Assembly (NCBI RefSeq): GCF_000685075.1
Contig: NZ_BAYD01000016.1
Location: 1 to 64,000, forward strand
Source: Paraburkholderia oxyphila NBRC 105797
GTDB taxonomy: Bacteria > Pseudomonadota > Gammaproteobacteria > Burkholderiales > Burkholderiaceae
Direction: 5' to 3'
Length of the DNA: 64,000 nt
Shown in pieces: positions 8,409-17,506 of this stretch. Every line of letters begins with the position of its first letter. Positions within the stretch are counted from its first letter, which is position 1. A program made the translations under genes and the position numbers. The notes below the pieces were generated by a model. It was given only the letters and a program-made list of their open reading frames with translations, made no database searches and was not told the DNA's origin.

Positions 8409-9767
8409 ATGGCAATCTCACGTACCGTCGACGTGACGGCCTTCATTGATCGGCATCGCGTCTCGCGGTTTCAGATGCTGATCGTCACGCTATGCTTCAT
8501 GATCGTTGCAATTGATGGCTTCGATACCGCCGCGATCGGTTTCATCGCACCCGTGCTGCACTTGCAGTGGCAACTGCAGCCCACGCAGCTCGCGCCATTG
8601 TTCGGCGCGGGGCTGGCAGGGCTGATGGTAGGTGCGCTCGTTTTCGGCCCATTTGGCGATCGGGTGGGACGCAAGCGTCTATTGCTCGTTTGCGTGTGCG
8701 CATTCGGGTTGGCGAGTGTGATGTCGGCGTTCGCGCCGTCGATCGGCGTGCTGATCGCGCTGCGCTTTCTGACCGGTCTCGGCCTTGGCGGCGCGATGCC
8801 GAACGCGATCACGCTCACCTCGGAGTACTGCCCGTCGGCGCGCCGCTCGTTTCTCGTCACGACGATGTTCTGCGGCTTCACTATCGGCTCCGCGCTCGGT
8901 GGATTCGCAGCAGCGGCGCTCATCGAGCATTACGGCTGGCGCTCGGTGCTGTTCGTGGGCGGCATTGTACCGATCGCACTTGTGCCGCTCCTCGCTTGGC
9001 GGTTGCCAGAATCGGTGCGCTATCTCGCAAGCCGCGGCGAACATCGCGAGCGCATCGAACGAACGCTCGCGCGCATCGCCCCCGATGCCGACCTCGCAGA
9101 CGCGACGTTCACTACGTCTGTTGCGAAAGCGGCCGGTTCGCCGGTGGGTCAACTGTTCCGTCCCGAACTGCTGCGAGGTACGTTGTTTATGTGGCTGGCC
9201 TTCTTCATGAGCCTGCTCGTGATCTACCTGCTGTCGAGCTGGCTGCCAATGCTGCTGCGAACGACCGGGGCCTCACTGCGCACGGCGTCGCTGGTCACGG
9301 CGATGTTCCAGGTTGGCGGCACGCTTGGCGCGATCGTGCTTGGCTGGCTCATGGACCGGCTCAACCCCTGCTATGTGCTCGGTGCGAGCTACGCGGCGGC
9401 CGGCGTGTTCACGGCCGCCATTGGCTCACTCGCAGCCACGCCCCGGCTCGCAGCGCTCGCTGTATTTCTCGCCGGTTTTTGCATATCTGGCTCGCAGGTC
9501 GGCGCCAATGCGCTCACCGCGGCGTTCTATCCGACCGATTGCCGCGCCACGGGCGTGAGCTGGGCCAACGGAGTCGGCCGGCTTGGCTCGGTGGTCGGCT
9601 CGGTCGCGGGCGGCGCGATGCTCTCGATGGGGCTGACGTTGCCGTCGGTCTTCGTGATCGTCGGCGTGCCTGCGGTCGCTGCGGGCATCGCGATGACGGC
9701 ACTCGGACGCTGGCGCACGCAGGCGCCCCTGGCGCCGCAAGACGAATTGCTGTTGAGCGGGGAATGA
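8409..9767 (+). CDS. MFS transporter, aromatic acid:H+ symporter type
   Basis: Inner-membrane proton symporter of 452 residues with about 12 membrane segments. TM1 carries the DGFD signature (residues 37-40) of the AAHS family (PcaK, BenK, MhpT). The loop after TM2 reads GPFGDRVGRKR, the MFS motif A. GGAMPNAITLTSEY and YGWRSVLF are also family-like. The likely substrate is a hydroxylated or plain aromatic acid, but no ring-cleavage genes lie nearby. The porin that follows may have served the same substrate. The start ATG has only a weak purine-rich site upstream (CTGAGGCG). Confidence 0.88.
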   Translation: MAISRTVDVTAFIDRHRVSRFQMLIVTLCFMIVAIDGFDTAAIGFIAPVLHLQWQLQPTQLAPLFGAGLAGLMVGALVFGPFGDRVGRKRLLLVCVCAFGLASVMSAFAPSIGVLIALRFLTGLGLGGAMPNAITLTSEYCPSARRSFLVTTMFCGFTIGSALGGFAAAALIEHYGWRSVLFVGGIVPIALVPLLAWRLPESVRYLASRGEHRERIERTLARIAPDADLADATFTTSVAKAAGSPVGQLFRPELLRGTLFMWLAFFMSLLVIYLLSSWLPMLLRTTGASLRTASLVTAMFQVGGTLGAIVLGWLMDRLNPCYVLGASYAAAGVFTAAIGSLAATPRLAALAVFLAGFCISGSQVGANALTAAFYPTDCRATGVSWANGVGRLGSVVGSVAGGAMLSMGLTLPSVFVIVGVPAVAAGIAMTALGRWRTQAPLAPQDELLLSGE

Positions 9768-9848
9768 ACGCGGCGCGCGCGCCGCACGAAGTGACAAAAA
9801 TAAAACGACGAACGCACGAGCGACGTCGATACGTCTGGAGATCGTTTA

Positions 9849-10998
9849 ATGAAAAAGATCATCGCCGCGACCTTCGCGGCGTCATTCGGCATGGCCGCGA
9901 GCAGTGCGGTCCTATGCCCAGGGCAGCGTGACGCTCTACGGTATCCTGGACACCGGCATCGAATTTGTGACGCACGCAAACCACGAGGGCGACAGTCTCG
10001 TCCGCATGCCCGGTATTACTGGCGAGATGCCATCGCGCTGGGGACTGCGCGGCACCGAACCGCTCGGCGGCGGCTTGTCCACGCTATTTGTCCTCGAAAG
10101 CGGCTTTAGCGTGCGCGGCGGCGACAGCGGGCAGGGCGGACGTCTTTTTGGGCGCCAGGCGTGGGTCGGCCTCGCGGGGCCATTCGGAATGCTGAGTTTT
10201 GGGCGTCAGTACACGATGACGTTCTGGGCGCTCCAGGATTCGGATCTGCTCGGACCGGATATTTACGGCGGCACGGGCACATTCGACAACTACGTGCCCA
10301 ACGCACGCAGCGACAATACCGTCGCATGGAAGGGCAAGTGGCACGGCGTAACGGCGGGTGCGACCTGGTCGTTTGGCCGCGACGCCGCCGGCACCGGTAA
10401 CTCGCCCGGACAGGGCACCTGTGCAGGGCAAATACCGGGAAACTCGCGGGCATGCCGTCAGTGGTCGGCGATGCTGCGCTACGACGCACCCGCGGGCTTC
10501 GGCGTCGCGGCGGCGTACGACCAGCAACGCGGTGGCCCCAACGCAGCTGCAAACTTCTTCGACGGAGTGACACCACTACCGCTTACGGACTCGGGCGATA
10601 CCGACTCGCGCATCCAGCTGAACGGGTATGTCCAGCTCGGGTCGGTGAAGGTGGGCGGTGGCTGGCTGGGGCGTCGAGTCGACACGGTCTCGAGCGCCTT
10701 GCCAAACGTGCAATCGAACCTCTACTACATGACTGGATCGTGGTACGCGACGCCGGCATGGCTGATCGACGGCGGCGTCTATCGCATGATCAACGGCGAC
10801 CAGAACGCGCGCGGCACACTCGTCACGCTGCGCAGCACTTACCTCCTTTCAAAGCGCTCGGCGGTCTATTTGCAGGGCGGATACCTCGCCAACAGCACAC
10901 ATGCGGCCTACACGCTAAGCCAGGGCGGCGCGGGCGCGTCACCGGGGGCGGGCATGTCGCAGCTTGGTGTGATGGCCGGCATCCGGCAGATGTTCTGA
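9849..10998 (+). pseudogene. OmpC-type porin, frameshifted at the signal peptide
   Basis: Burkholderia-type trimeric porin of the Gram-negative porin family. The signal peptide MKKIIAATFAASFGMAASSA starts at 9849 in one frame. The mature barrel (YAQGSVTLYGILDTG...) continues in the next frame from about 9912 to 10998, ending in VMAGIRQMF with the expected terminal Phe. The slip is at GCGGTCCTATGCC, about 9906-9912: one extra base (or two missing) breaks the join exactly at the cleavage site. The barrel frame alone has a GTG at 9904 but no signal, so it could not be exported. Porin sequence is otherwise undamaged, so the change is recent or an assembly error. Confidence 0.85.
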
Positions 10999-11099
10999 TG
11001 TCTTGATAACGCCGCGAAAGCGGCTCGCAAGCCTGTCATTTCGCCTGTGCCGGCACCGACTCCCGGCTGGCTGCCTGCAGCGCCGCTAGCATCGCCGAC

Positions 11100-11740
11100 A
11101 CCGCCGTGCTTTACGGCTCAGCCGTCAACGCACCGACACGCTGCACCGCCGTCGATACCTTCAACGGCAGTTGCTGCAGTTCGCCATTCAAATCGGTTTC
11201 ACCACACCTCAAGCGAGTGGAGACGAATAGGCACGGCACGCGCCGTGCCGCGGCGCAGTAGGTCAGATGCGATGTCAGTTCCATCAACACGTGCGGCGCG
11301 GCAACGCCCGCAGTCGCGAACTCGACTTCAAGTGCGGTTCGCATGGGAGAGCCCATCGACGGCATGATCCACGGCCAGGCGGCAGTGTCGCGCCAGGTGA
11401 CACGACTATGCCGGTGCAAGCGGATGATCCTTGGGCGCGACGACCAGAATCTCGACGCTGTGTAGCTGGGTGACGGTAAAGCCAGAGGTAAGCTCGGCCG
11501 GTTCGAGCCGGCAAACCACCATCTCCAGTTCACGGCGCTGCATCAGCGGCAGCAGATCGTCGAGCATGTTTTCCGACTAGTTGATCTGCTGCGTGGGCGC
11601 ATGCCTCGCGAGATACTCGATCACACCTGGCAGCAAGCGCGTGGAGATATAAGACAGCATGCCGATCTTCAGTAGCAGGCTCGTGCCGCGCTTCAAGGCA
11701 TCGAACGCGGGCTCGACCGTGCGCAGGTCAATCCCAGGGC
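11100..11740 (-). pseudogene. LysR-type regulator, 5'-deleted and broken
   Basis: Minus-strand frames rebuild a LysR substrate-binding domain: SLLLKIGMLSYISTRLLPG, then LDDLLPLMQRRELEMVVCRL, EILVVAPKDHPLAP, and in another frame WPWIMPSMGSPMRTALEVEF. An in-frame TAG lies near 11578 and a frameshift near 11420. The DNA-binding N-terminal 80 residues are missing altogether. It stops abruptly next to a LysE fragment transcribed the other way. Confidence 0.75.
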
Positions 11741-11747
11741 CATACTC

Positions 11748-11978
11748 GTGTGGGTCTCCATCGTCGCGCTTTCATCGGGTGGTTCGGGATCCGCACCCGG
11801 TGACGTTATTCCTGGGTGTGCGCTCATTGGAGGCCTGGTGTTCGGTGGTTATGCCGTCCTGTTTTCGATGGACCCTGTTCGCCGGGTGTATGTGCGAGCT
11901 CGCCGCGGTCTGGATCGATGCCTTGCCGTCGTATTAGGGATTGCCGGGGCGCGGCTCCTTGCATGGTCTTCCAGATAG
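11748..11978 (+). pseudogene. C-terminal fragment of a LysE/RhtB-family exporter
   Basis: A 76-residue frame whose end, FGGYAVLFSMDPVRRVYVRA then LDRCLAVVLGIAGARLL, matches the last two membrane segments of LysE/RhtB amino-acid exporters. The first two thirds of the family are absent. It abuts the LysR remnant, which runs in the opposite direction. Confidence 0.6.
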
Positions 11979-12529
11979 AAATTTGGTGATCATGCGTACT
12001 TCACGCGTAAGTCGTCTAGCGGGGCGGAACACGCGGTGGCGGCGCAAGGCAACTGTTGCATCTGGAAGAACTCACGCAGATCCGTCCCATACTGGAAATA
12101 CTGGTGAGACGACGGACGTGCCACGATAAATACTAATACGTTAAATCTATGTAGTACGAAACGTAATGTTGAGCCTGCGTGTCATTCGCGAATTCGATCG
12201 TCCGTGACGAGTTACTGCAAAAGTCATGGCACTGATTGATATCGTCGAAACAGTCCAAGCTGGAATGGCATCAGCCCAACCCCGAAGTGCCAGTCGGTTC
12301 GTCGGCTGGAATGACAGCTCACAGCACGCTATATCCGACGTTCCGTGACGCATTCGCCTTTCAATTTCGTAAGTAGCGCAGTGGGACCCAGCAGTTGCCG
12401 TCCCTGACCAAGCAAAATTTCGCCGCGATTGATGCCGGCACGTGCTGGAGCCTCTTCCTGACCTATCACCGACGGCGACCGTGTGCAACCTCGGACGCGC
12501 TCTAAGCTGCCCCTATCACCATACCTTCT
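11979..12529. other. Non-coding stretch
   Basis: About 550 bases without a supported gene. AT-rich around 12120-12180. Confidence 0.4.
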
Positions 12530-12930
12530 CCATTTGGAATCTTAAGATCATCGAGAACGAGATCAACGAAATGTCCGGCGATTCGGTGTTGCTGGAAACC
12601 GTCGCGCTCGACAAGACGCAGGAAGACAAGGTCGTCGTGCGCTTCAAGGCCGATCGCGATGAGGAAGACGTTGAGTTGATTGACAAGTGCGCCGACTTCG
12701 AAGCCGAAATCGCGAAAGAAACGTCGGCACAGCACTTTACATACGCCGAACTTGAAGAAAACGACGTAGATCTGAAAATGCTCCAGACTCGGCTGGAAGC
12801 TGGAAAAGATCCGTAAGCTCGACTTCTACGGCGGGACGCGCGCGGCGGAGGCGCAACAGCGACTGGACGAATGCGAGGCATTGCTTGAGGCCCCCAGCGC
12901 GTCTTCGAGGCGCACGACGAAAACCGCTGA
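12530..12930 (+). pseudogene. ChrB-like (chromate resistance N-terminal domain) remnant
   Basis: The frame running through IIENEINEMSGDSVLLETVA and IDKCADFEAEIAKET, then FTYAELEENDVDLKMLQTRL, resembles the N-terminal domain of ChrB-type proteins. After a +1 slip near 12795 the next frame continues KLEKIRKLDFYGG and AEAQQRLDECEALLEA. The start of the domain is missing. ChrB proteins are known as chromate-responsive regulators. The fragment is dead and the family call rests on pattern memory. Confidence 0.55.
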
Positions 12931-12950
12931 TCGTTACCGGAGAACACCGC

Positions 12951-13638
12951 ATGCGTCTCACGGTTCTAACGCGGAACACTCTCTTCGCTGGTCGTGATGG
13001 CGCGAGCGAGCTCCGCGCCAGCGCTCAAGTCGACGTCATCAATGAGTCTGCCCCGACATATTCCTGATGCAGGAAGCGAAGCGTTACGACGTTGACGGCA
13101 GCACGTCGCTATTTGCATCCGTACGCTGCTGCGTCCGGTTGTATTCGAGGCGGACGGTTCGCATTTTCACCATGCGCTGGCGACGCTACGGGTCGCGTTC
13201 CCGGGTGTGGACGCACCCGTCACGTTCGTCAGCGCGCACCTGTGCCCGAACGGCCCTGTTATGCGCCGTCGCGAAGCGGCATATCTGTCCGTGCTCGCTG
13301 CAGCTGAAAAGCTGAAGCTGATCACAGGCAATTTAAATTCAGCTTCGCCCCATGACCCTGAGTCAGAAGATTGGACGGCACTCGCACCGCATCACCGGAC
13401 TCGGTATCTCGCCGATGACATGCAAGGCCTCGACTGTAGTGTTCTCGCGCATCTGGAATCTGCGGGCTGGGTTGATCTCGGGCATCGGCTCGATAAGGCC
13501 AGGACACCCACTGTGCCCACCGTCGCGTATCAAGATGCTGAGCTCGCCACCATGCGTTGAGACTATCTGTCGGCATCTGAGTCACTCCAAACGCCGCAGA
13601 AAAGTGACCCGTACAGGATGACGGTGATCCACCCTTAA
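12951..13638 (+). pseudogene. Endonuclease/exonuclease/phosphatase-family protein, multiply broken
   Basis: Successive frames give MRLTVLTRNTLFAGRDGAS, then DIFLMQEAKRYDVDG, then VTFVSAHLCPNGPVMRRREA, ITGNLNSASPHDPE and VDLGHRLDKARTPTVPT. This is the order of an EEP-superfamily enzyme: WNT-like start, MQE metal site, AHL and GDFNS-like motifs. There are at least two frameshifts between 13050 and 13200. A TGA at about 13558 sits where the family has Cys (MR-stop-DYL), and the frame reads on to 13638. The key GDFNS motif is altered to GNLNS. Not functional. Confidence 0.75.
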
Positions 13639-13691
13639 GCCGGTGACCGAAGGCCAATGGGTTGCCATAGCGGGACTAGGTCGCGGACAAG

Positions 13692-13756
13692 CGGCCAAAA
13701 TAAACCAATAAGTGGCCGAAATTCACCAACAGACAGTTTTCTGGCGTCACTAGACT
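13692..13756 (+). promoter_or_regulatory. AraC-type direct-repeat operator and promoter of the lyase operon
   Basis: Two 17-bp direct repeats start at 13692 (CGGCCAAAATAAACCAA) and 13713 (TGGCCGAAATTCACCAA), exactly 21 bp apart, two helical turns. A TAGACT -10-like box lies at 13751-13756, 38 bp after the start of the second repeat. The same arrangement, with the same spacings, precedes the FGGY kinase gene at 20025-20089. The phosphatase gene starts about 130 bases after the expected transcript start. Confidence 0.75.
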
Positions 13757-13892
13757 TAACTAAGTGGACAAGGCCATGCCGGACATGCTTTTGAGACGGG
13801 AATGAGCGGCCGGAGGCGCCGTATTTGCGGAGCGGGTTGACCGGAGCGGCTGCCTTGACCACGTCTTGTGAAATATCAGGAGCGTAGAAAAT

Positions 13893-14684
13893 ATGAAGTA
13901 TGACGCAGCTTCGTTGATCGCTCACGCCGTGCGTATCGTTCATGCTTCGGGTCAAATCGCCCTCACGCATTTCCGCTCGAAGATGAATGTCGACGACAAG
14001 CATTTGCGTGGAGTATTTGATCCCGTCACGGAGGCGGATCGAGGCATCGAGCTTCTTGTGAGAGAAGGGTTGATGAAAGTCGATCCGGATCTCGCCGTGG
14101 TCGGCGAGGAATATGGGCGTTCCGGGGACGGGAATAGCTACTGGATCATCGATCCGATCGACGGGACGAGGGCATTTATTTCCGGGATGCCGTTATGGGG
14201 AATTCTCGTGGGACTTGTTCTCGACGGCGTACCCGTGGGAAGCATCATGTATCAGCCTTTTACAGGCGAAACATATGTTTCGGATCCGCACGGTGCGCGC
14301 CTCTTCCATAAGGATTCAATTAACAGGATATACACGTCGCAGTGCAGATCTCTGTCCGAGGCGATTGTCTACAGTCTGGATCCGATACTCGTCGAACGCG
14401 CGAATTTAACACGGCAATTCTATGCGTTAGCGGGGCAATGCAAAATGGTCCGTTGGGGAGGCGATTGCTACAGCTTTGCGATGGTTGCCCTTGGCTGTAT
14501 TGATCTCGTCTTCGACGCTGCGCTTGAGCCATACGATATCGTCCCGCTGATCCATCTCGTCGAATCTGCGGGTGGCGTAGTAACGGATTTGAACGGCGAG
14601 CGGCCGATGGAAGGAGGGAGCGTCCTGGCAGCCGCAAACGCGGATCTGCATCGGGCCGCTCTTGAAATTTTACGTAATTCTTGA
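13893..14684 (+). CDS. Inositol-monophosphatase-family phosphatase (HisN-like)
   Basis: Mg-dependent phosphatase of 263 residues. Metal-site motifs are complete: DPVTEADRGIE near residue 46, GEEYG near 71, WIIDPIDGTRAF near 83, and the C-terminal EPYDIVPLIHL. The VDPIDGTRxFxxGxPLWG form is closer to HisN-type histidinol-phosphatases than to SuhB, but the operon has no histidine genes. It is the first gene after the AraC-type promoter and is followed directly by a lyase gene, so a phosphorylated intermediate of that pathway is the likelier substrate. The ATG follows TATCAGGAGCGTAGAAAAT. Confidence 0.85.
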   Translation: MKYDAASLIAHAVRIVHASGQIALTHFRSKMNVDDKHLRGVFDPVTEADRGIELLVREGLMKVDPDLAVVGEEYGRSGDGNSYWIIDPIDGTRAFISGMPLWGILVGLVLDGVPVGSIMYQPFTGETYVSDPHGARLFHKDSINRIYTSQCRSLSEAIVYSLDPILVERANLTRQFYALAGQCKMVRWGGDCYSFAMVALGCIDLVFDAALEPYDIVPLIHLVESAGGVVTDLNGERPMEGGSVLAAANADLHRAALEILRNS

Positions 14685-14697
14685 TTGGAGTAAGGCT

Positions 14698-16116
14698 GTG
14701 ATCGACCCTAAAACGCTAAAAGAAAAGCTCTATCCGTACGCTGATCAATTCGGCATTATTTCCGGGTTCCCGGAGGCCGGACTGGAAAAGTCAGAAATCC
14801 TGGAGCAGCTCAGGTTCATGTCGGAACATGAGGACAAGGTCTGGGAAGAAGGAAAGGTCTCTGGATCGCTGTACAACGGCGAGCACGAACATTATCGGTT
14901 TCTTAACGAATGCTTCGGCTTTTTTAGCCATACGAACGTGCTTCAGCGAGATATCTGCCCGAGCATGAACCGTTTCGAGGCGGAAATCATTTCGATGACG
15001 CTCGAAATGCTGAATGGCGAGGCAGTCAAGGAGAGCACGCCAAACTACTCGGCATGTGGAGTCCTCGGATCCGGGGGGACAGAGAGCATCCTGAACGCGA
15101 TGCTAGGATATCGTGAAAAGGCTCGGATCGAGAGAAAAATCACCAAGCCGAACATTATCTGGCCGGTAAGTGCTCATCCGGCTTTCATCAAGGCGGCGCA
15201 TCTATTTTCCATCGAAGTGATTTCTGCACCGCTGAACGAAGATACGACCGTCGATCTTGATTTCGTGCGGGACAGCATCAACGAAAACACGATTGCCATT
15301 ATTGGATCTGCGACCAATTATCCTTACGGGACGGTCGACAACATTCCGGAATTGTCGCAGATCGCGGTCGAGAAGAACGTCTGGCTTCATGTCGACGGGT
15401 GTCTTGGTGGCTGGATTCTCCCCTGGGGCCAACAACTCGGATTCCCGAACATACCCGTGTTCGATTTCCGTCTGCCCGGGGTGACTTCGATATCGGCCGA
15501 CACGCATAAGTACGGCTACGGCCTCAAGGGAACCTCGGTCCTCGCGTGGAGGGACGCATCGTTTCGCAGATACCAATACTGCATCGTGCCGGATTGGACC
15601 GGCGGCAAGTACTTCTCGCCGGGTATGGCGGGAAGCCGTAGCGGTGGCCTGATCGCGGCAACGTGGGCATCCCTGCGCCACCTGGGGAAAAAGGGCTATC
15701 TTGAGCGGGCGAGGCGGATCTTCGAAACGTCGGTGGCGATGCAAAAGGTAGTGTCGGCTCATCCGGAATTGCAGTTGATGGGCAATCCGACTTTCTGTTT
15801 TTCCTTTAACTCACCGGAATTCAATATCTATCACGTCAACGACTTTATGATCAAACAAGGCTGGCGACTTAATGGTCAGCAAAACCCCGATGCCATCCAC
15901 ATGTGCGTGACCGGGCCTCAAACGCTGGATGGTGTCATCGAACGTTTCGCGGCCGATCTCGGTGGTGCCGTTGCCTACGCGAAAGGAGCTCATTCTCGAA
16001 ATCCTCAGTCGGGCGGGATTTATGGCGGGGGAGGCAACGCTGATACATCGGTGGTTCCCGACAACTTCGTCCTGACCATGATCCTCGATGCGTTTACCGA
16101 CGGCGTGCCGGGATAA
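14698..16116 (+). CDS. Sphingosine-1-phosphate-lyase-like PLP enzyme
   Basis: PLP-dependent group II decarboxylase-fold enzyme of about 472 residues. The order and wording of motifs follow S1P lyases: KVSGSLYNGEHEHYRFLNE, SMNRFEAEIISMTLEMLNG, LGSGGTESI for PLP phosphate, HVDGCLGG, the Schiff-base lysine in ADTHKYGYGLKG, and GSRSGGLIAATWASLRHLG. S1P lyases split phosphorylated long-chain amino alcohols into phosphoethanolamine and a fatty aldehyde; bacterial forms are known in Symbiobacterium, Legionella and Burkholderia. I prefer the GTG at 14698 after GGAGTAAG; a TTG at 14662 would overlap the phosphatase gene by 23 bases. No N-terminal membrane anchor is seen. An aldehyde dehydrogenase follows two genes later. 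Confidence 0.85.
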   Translation: MIDPKTLKEKLYPYADQFGIISGFPEAGLEKSEILEQLRFMSEHEDKVWEEGKVSGSLYNGEHEHYRFLNECFGFFSHTNVLQRDICPSMNRFEAEIISMTLEMLNGEAVKESTPNYSACGVLGSGGTESILNAMLGYREKARIERKITKPNIIWPVSAHPAFIKAAHLFSIEVISAPLNEDTTVDLDFVRDSINENTIAIIGSATNYPYGTVDNIPELSQIAVEKNVWLHVDGCLGGWILPWGQQLGFPNIPVFDFRLPGVTSISADTHKYGYGLKGTSVLAWRDASFRRYQYCIVPDWTGGKYFSPGMAGSRSGGLIAATWASLRHLGKKGYLERARRIFETSVAMQKVVSAHPELQLMGNPTFCFSFNSPEFNIYHVNDFMIKQGWRLNGQQNPDAIHMCVTGPQTLDGVIERFAADLGGAVAYAKGAHSRNPQSGGIYGGGGNADTSVVPDNFVLTMILDAFTDGVPG

Positions 16117-16240
16117 ACGGTAAGTGAGTTTGTCCGGAGGCATCGCCGGGATTTCCTTGTGCTGTTCGCAGAACGTCACGCTAGAGTGGAGACCTCTTTC
16201 GTCCGTTAGCAACGCCATCCATTCACGAGGGTGAGTGTCC

Positions 16241-17410
16241 ATGCCTGAGAATAACGACACGAGAATCGTGTCACACCAAATAGCGGCCTCGATTCTCATT
16301 GGGGGCATCGCACTGCTGATCTCCGGCGTTCAGCCTATTCTGTTCGGAGCCATGGTGAACGAGAAACGCATCACGCTCGACACCATGGGCCTCCTGGTCA
16401 TGGCGGAGATCGTGGCGCTCGGACTCGGAGCCGGCCTCGCAGTGAAATTGTCGCTGGAGCAGTTTCGGCGAATTGTCGTGACGGCGGGGGTGCTTGTCGT
16501 CGTCTGCAATCTGCTGACTACCTTGCACGTGTCGCTCCTGCTACTGTTTCTTATCCGCATTTGCACGGGGTTGGCGGAAGGCGTTCTTGTCTGGTCTACC
16601 GTATGCGTGATCGTCAGGTCGAAGGTCCCAGAGAGAAATTCAGGGATTTTCAGCGTATTTCAGGTTCTGATTCAGGCTGCGTTTGCGTCGGTCCTGACGG
16701 GCCTCGTCATGCCGATTTATTCCTGGCGCGGCGGATTCATTTCTTTGACCGCGGTGGTGCTCGTTGGGGTAGGGCTGGGAGGGCTACTCCCGAAGCGTCT
16801 AAGCCCGGTTTCGGAAACGCTGGAGGGATTCTTCGTTTGGGATATAGCAAAGGTTTTGCCGCTGGCAATCGCGTTCTTTCAGCAGGCAGGGCTCGGAGCA
16901 GCATGGGCCTACCTCGAGCCTTTGGGGCAGTCTGCAGGGATGAGTGATATGCAGTCCGAAGCGCTTATCTCCACGGTACTGTGCATTGAAGTACTCGGCG
17001 GCCTGCTCGGTACGGCCCTCGTACGTCGTCTCGCACCTGTCGGCGGTGTGTTGCTGGCCGCGACCGCGACCATCGTATCGGCGCTCGGCATGATCACAGT
17101 AGCGAAAGGGGCGATCACCGAGTTCTCAGTTTTTGCCATGATTTTTGGCTTCTTCTGGCCTTTCGTCATGCCCTACGAAATGGGGTTGGCGTTGAGATCC
17201 GACTCTTCCGGCAAGATCGCGACGTTGTTGCCAGCGGCGCAAGTTCTTGGCGTAGCGTTTGGCCCCCTGGTTGCCGCGTTGAGCATTGACGGCGAACACG
17301 TTCGCGCAGCGGCAACAGTGTGTCTGATTCTCACGGCCTGCTCGGCGATTGCTTGTATCGCATCAACGTCTATTGCCACACCCAGACCGCTGCAGAAGGC
17401 CGCGGAATGA
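16241..17410 (+). CDS. MFS transporter in the lyase operon
   Basis: Inner-membrane protein of 389 residues with about 12 predicted segments. The usual MFS motif A is not evident: the loop after TM2 is short and reads SLEQFRRIVV. Between TM4 and TM5 the protein has RICTGLAEGVLVW and SKVPERNSGIFSVFQ. The ATG at 16241 sits 10 bases after GAGG; a GTG two codons earlier is too close. It lies 124 bases after the lyase gene and about 100 before the aldehyde dehydrogenase gene, on the same strand. Substrate unknown; import of the operon's substrate or export of a product are both possible. Confidence 0.75.
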   Translation: MPENNDTRIVSHQIAASILIGGIALLISGVQPILFGAMVNEKRITLDTMGLLVMAEIVALGLGAGLAVKLSLEQFRRIVVTAGVLVVVCNLLTTLHVSLLLLFLIRICTGLAEGVLVWSTVCVIVRSKVPERNSGIFSVFQVLIQAAFASVLTGLVMPIYSWRGGFISLTAVVLVGVGLGGLLPKRLSPVSETLEGFFVWDIAKVLPLAIAFFQQAGLGAAWAYLEPLGQSAGMSDMQSEALISTVLCIEVLGGLLGTALVRRLAPVGGVLLAATATIVSALGMITVAKGAITEFSVFAMIFGFFWPFVMPYEMGLALRSDSSGKIATLLPAAQVLGVAFGPLVAALSIDGEHVRAAATVCLILTACSAIACIASTSIATPRPLQKAAE

Positions 17411-17506
17411 CGGCAGAAGACTGAACAGACTCGGCGCGAAGAGACCGGCGTCGCAGGCTTTCCAACTTACCCTTATTGAATATCTTCAGAATCGAGGAGG
17501 CAGCAG

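Noticed and set aside
8567..9931. A 454-residue plus-strand frame over the MFS gene
   Set aside because: Rich in Arg and Ala with no membrane segments; it is a shifted reading of the MFS gene, which has clear family motifs.
13893..14684. Calling the phosphatase SuhB or HisN by name
   Set aside because: Motifs fit the superfamily but the neighbours do not point to inositol or histidine metabolism, so no gene symbol is justified.
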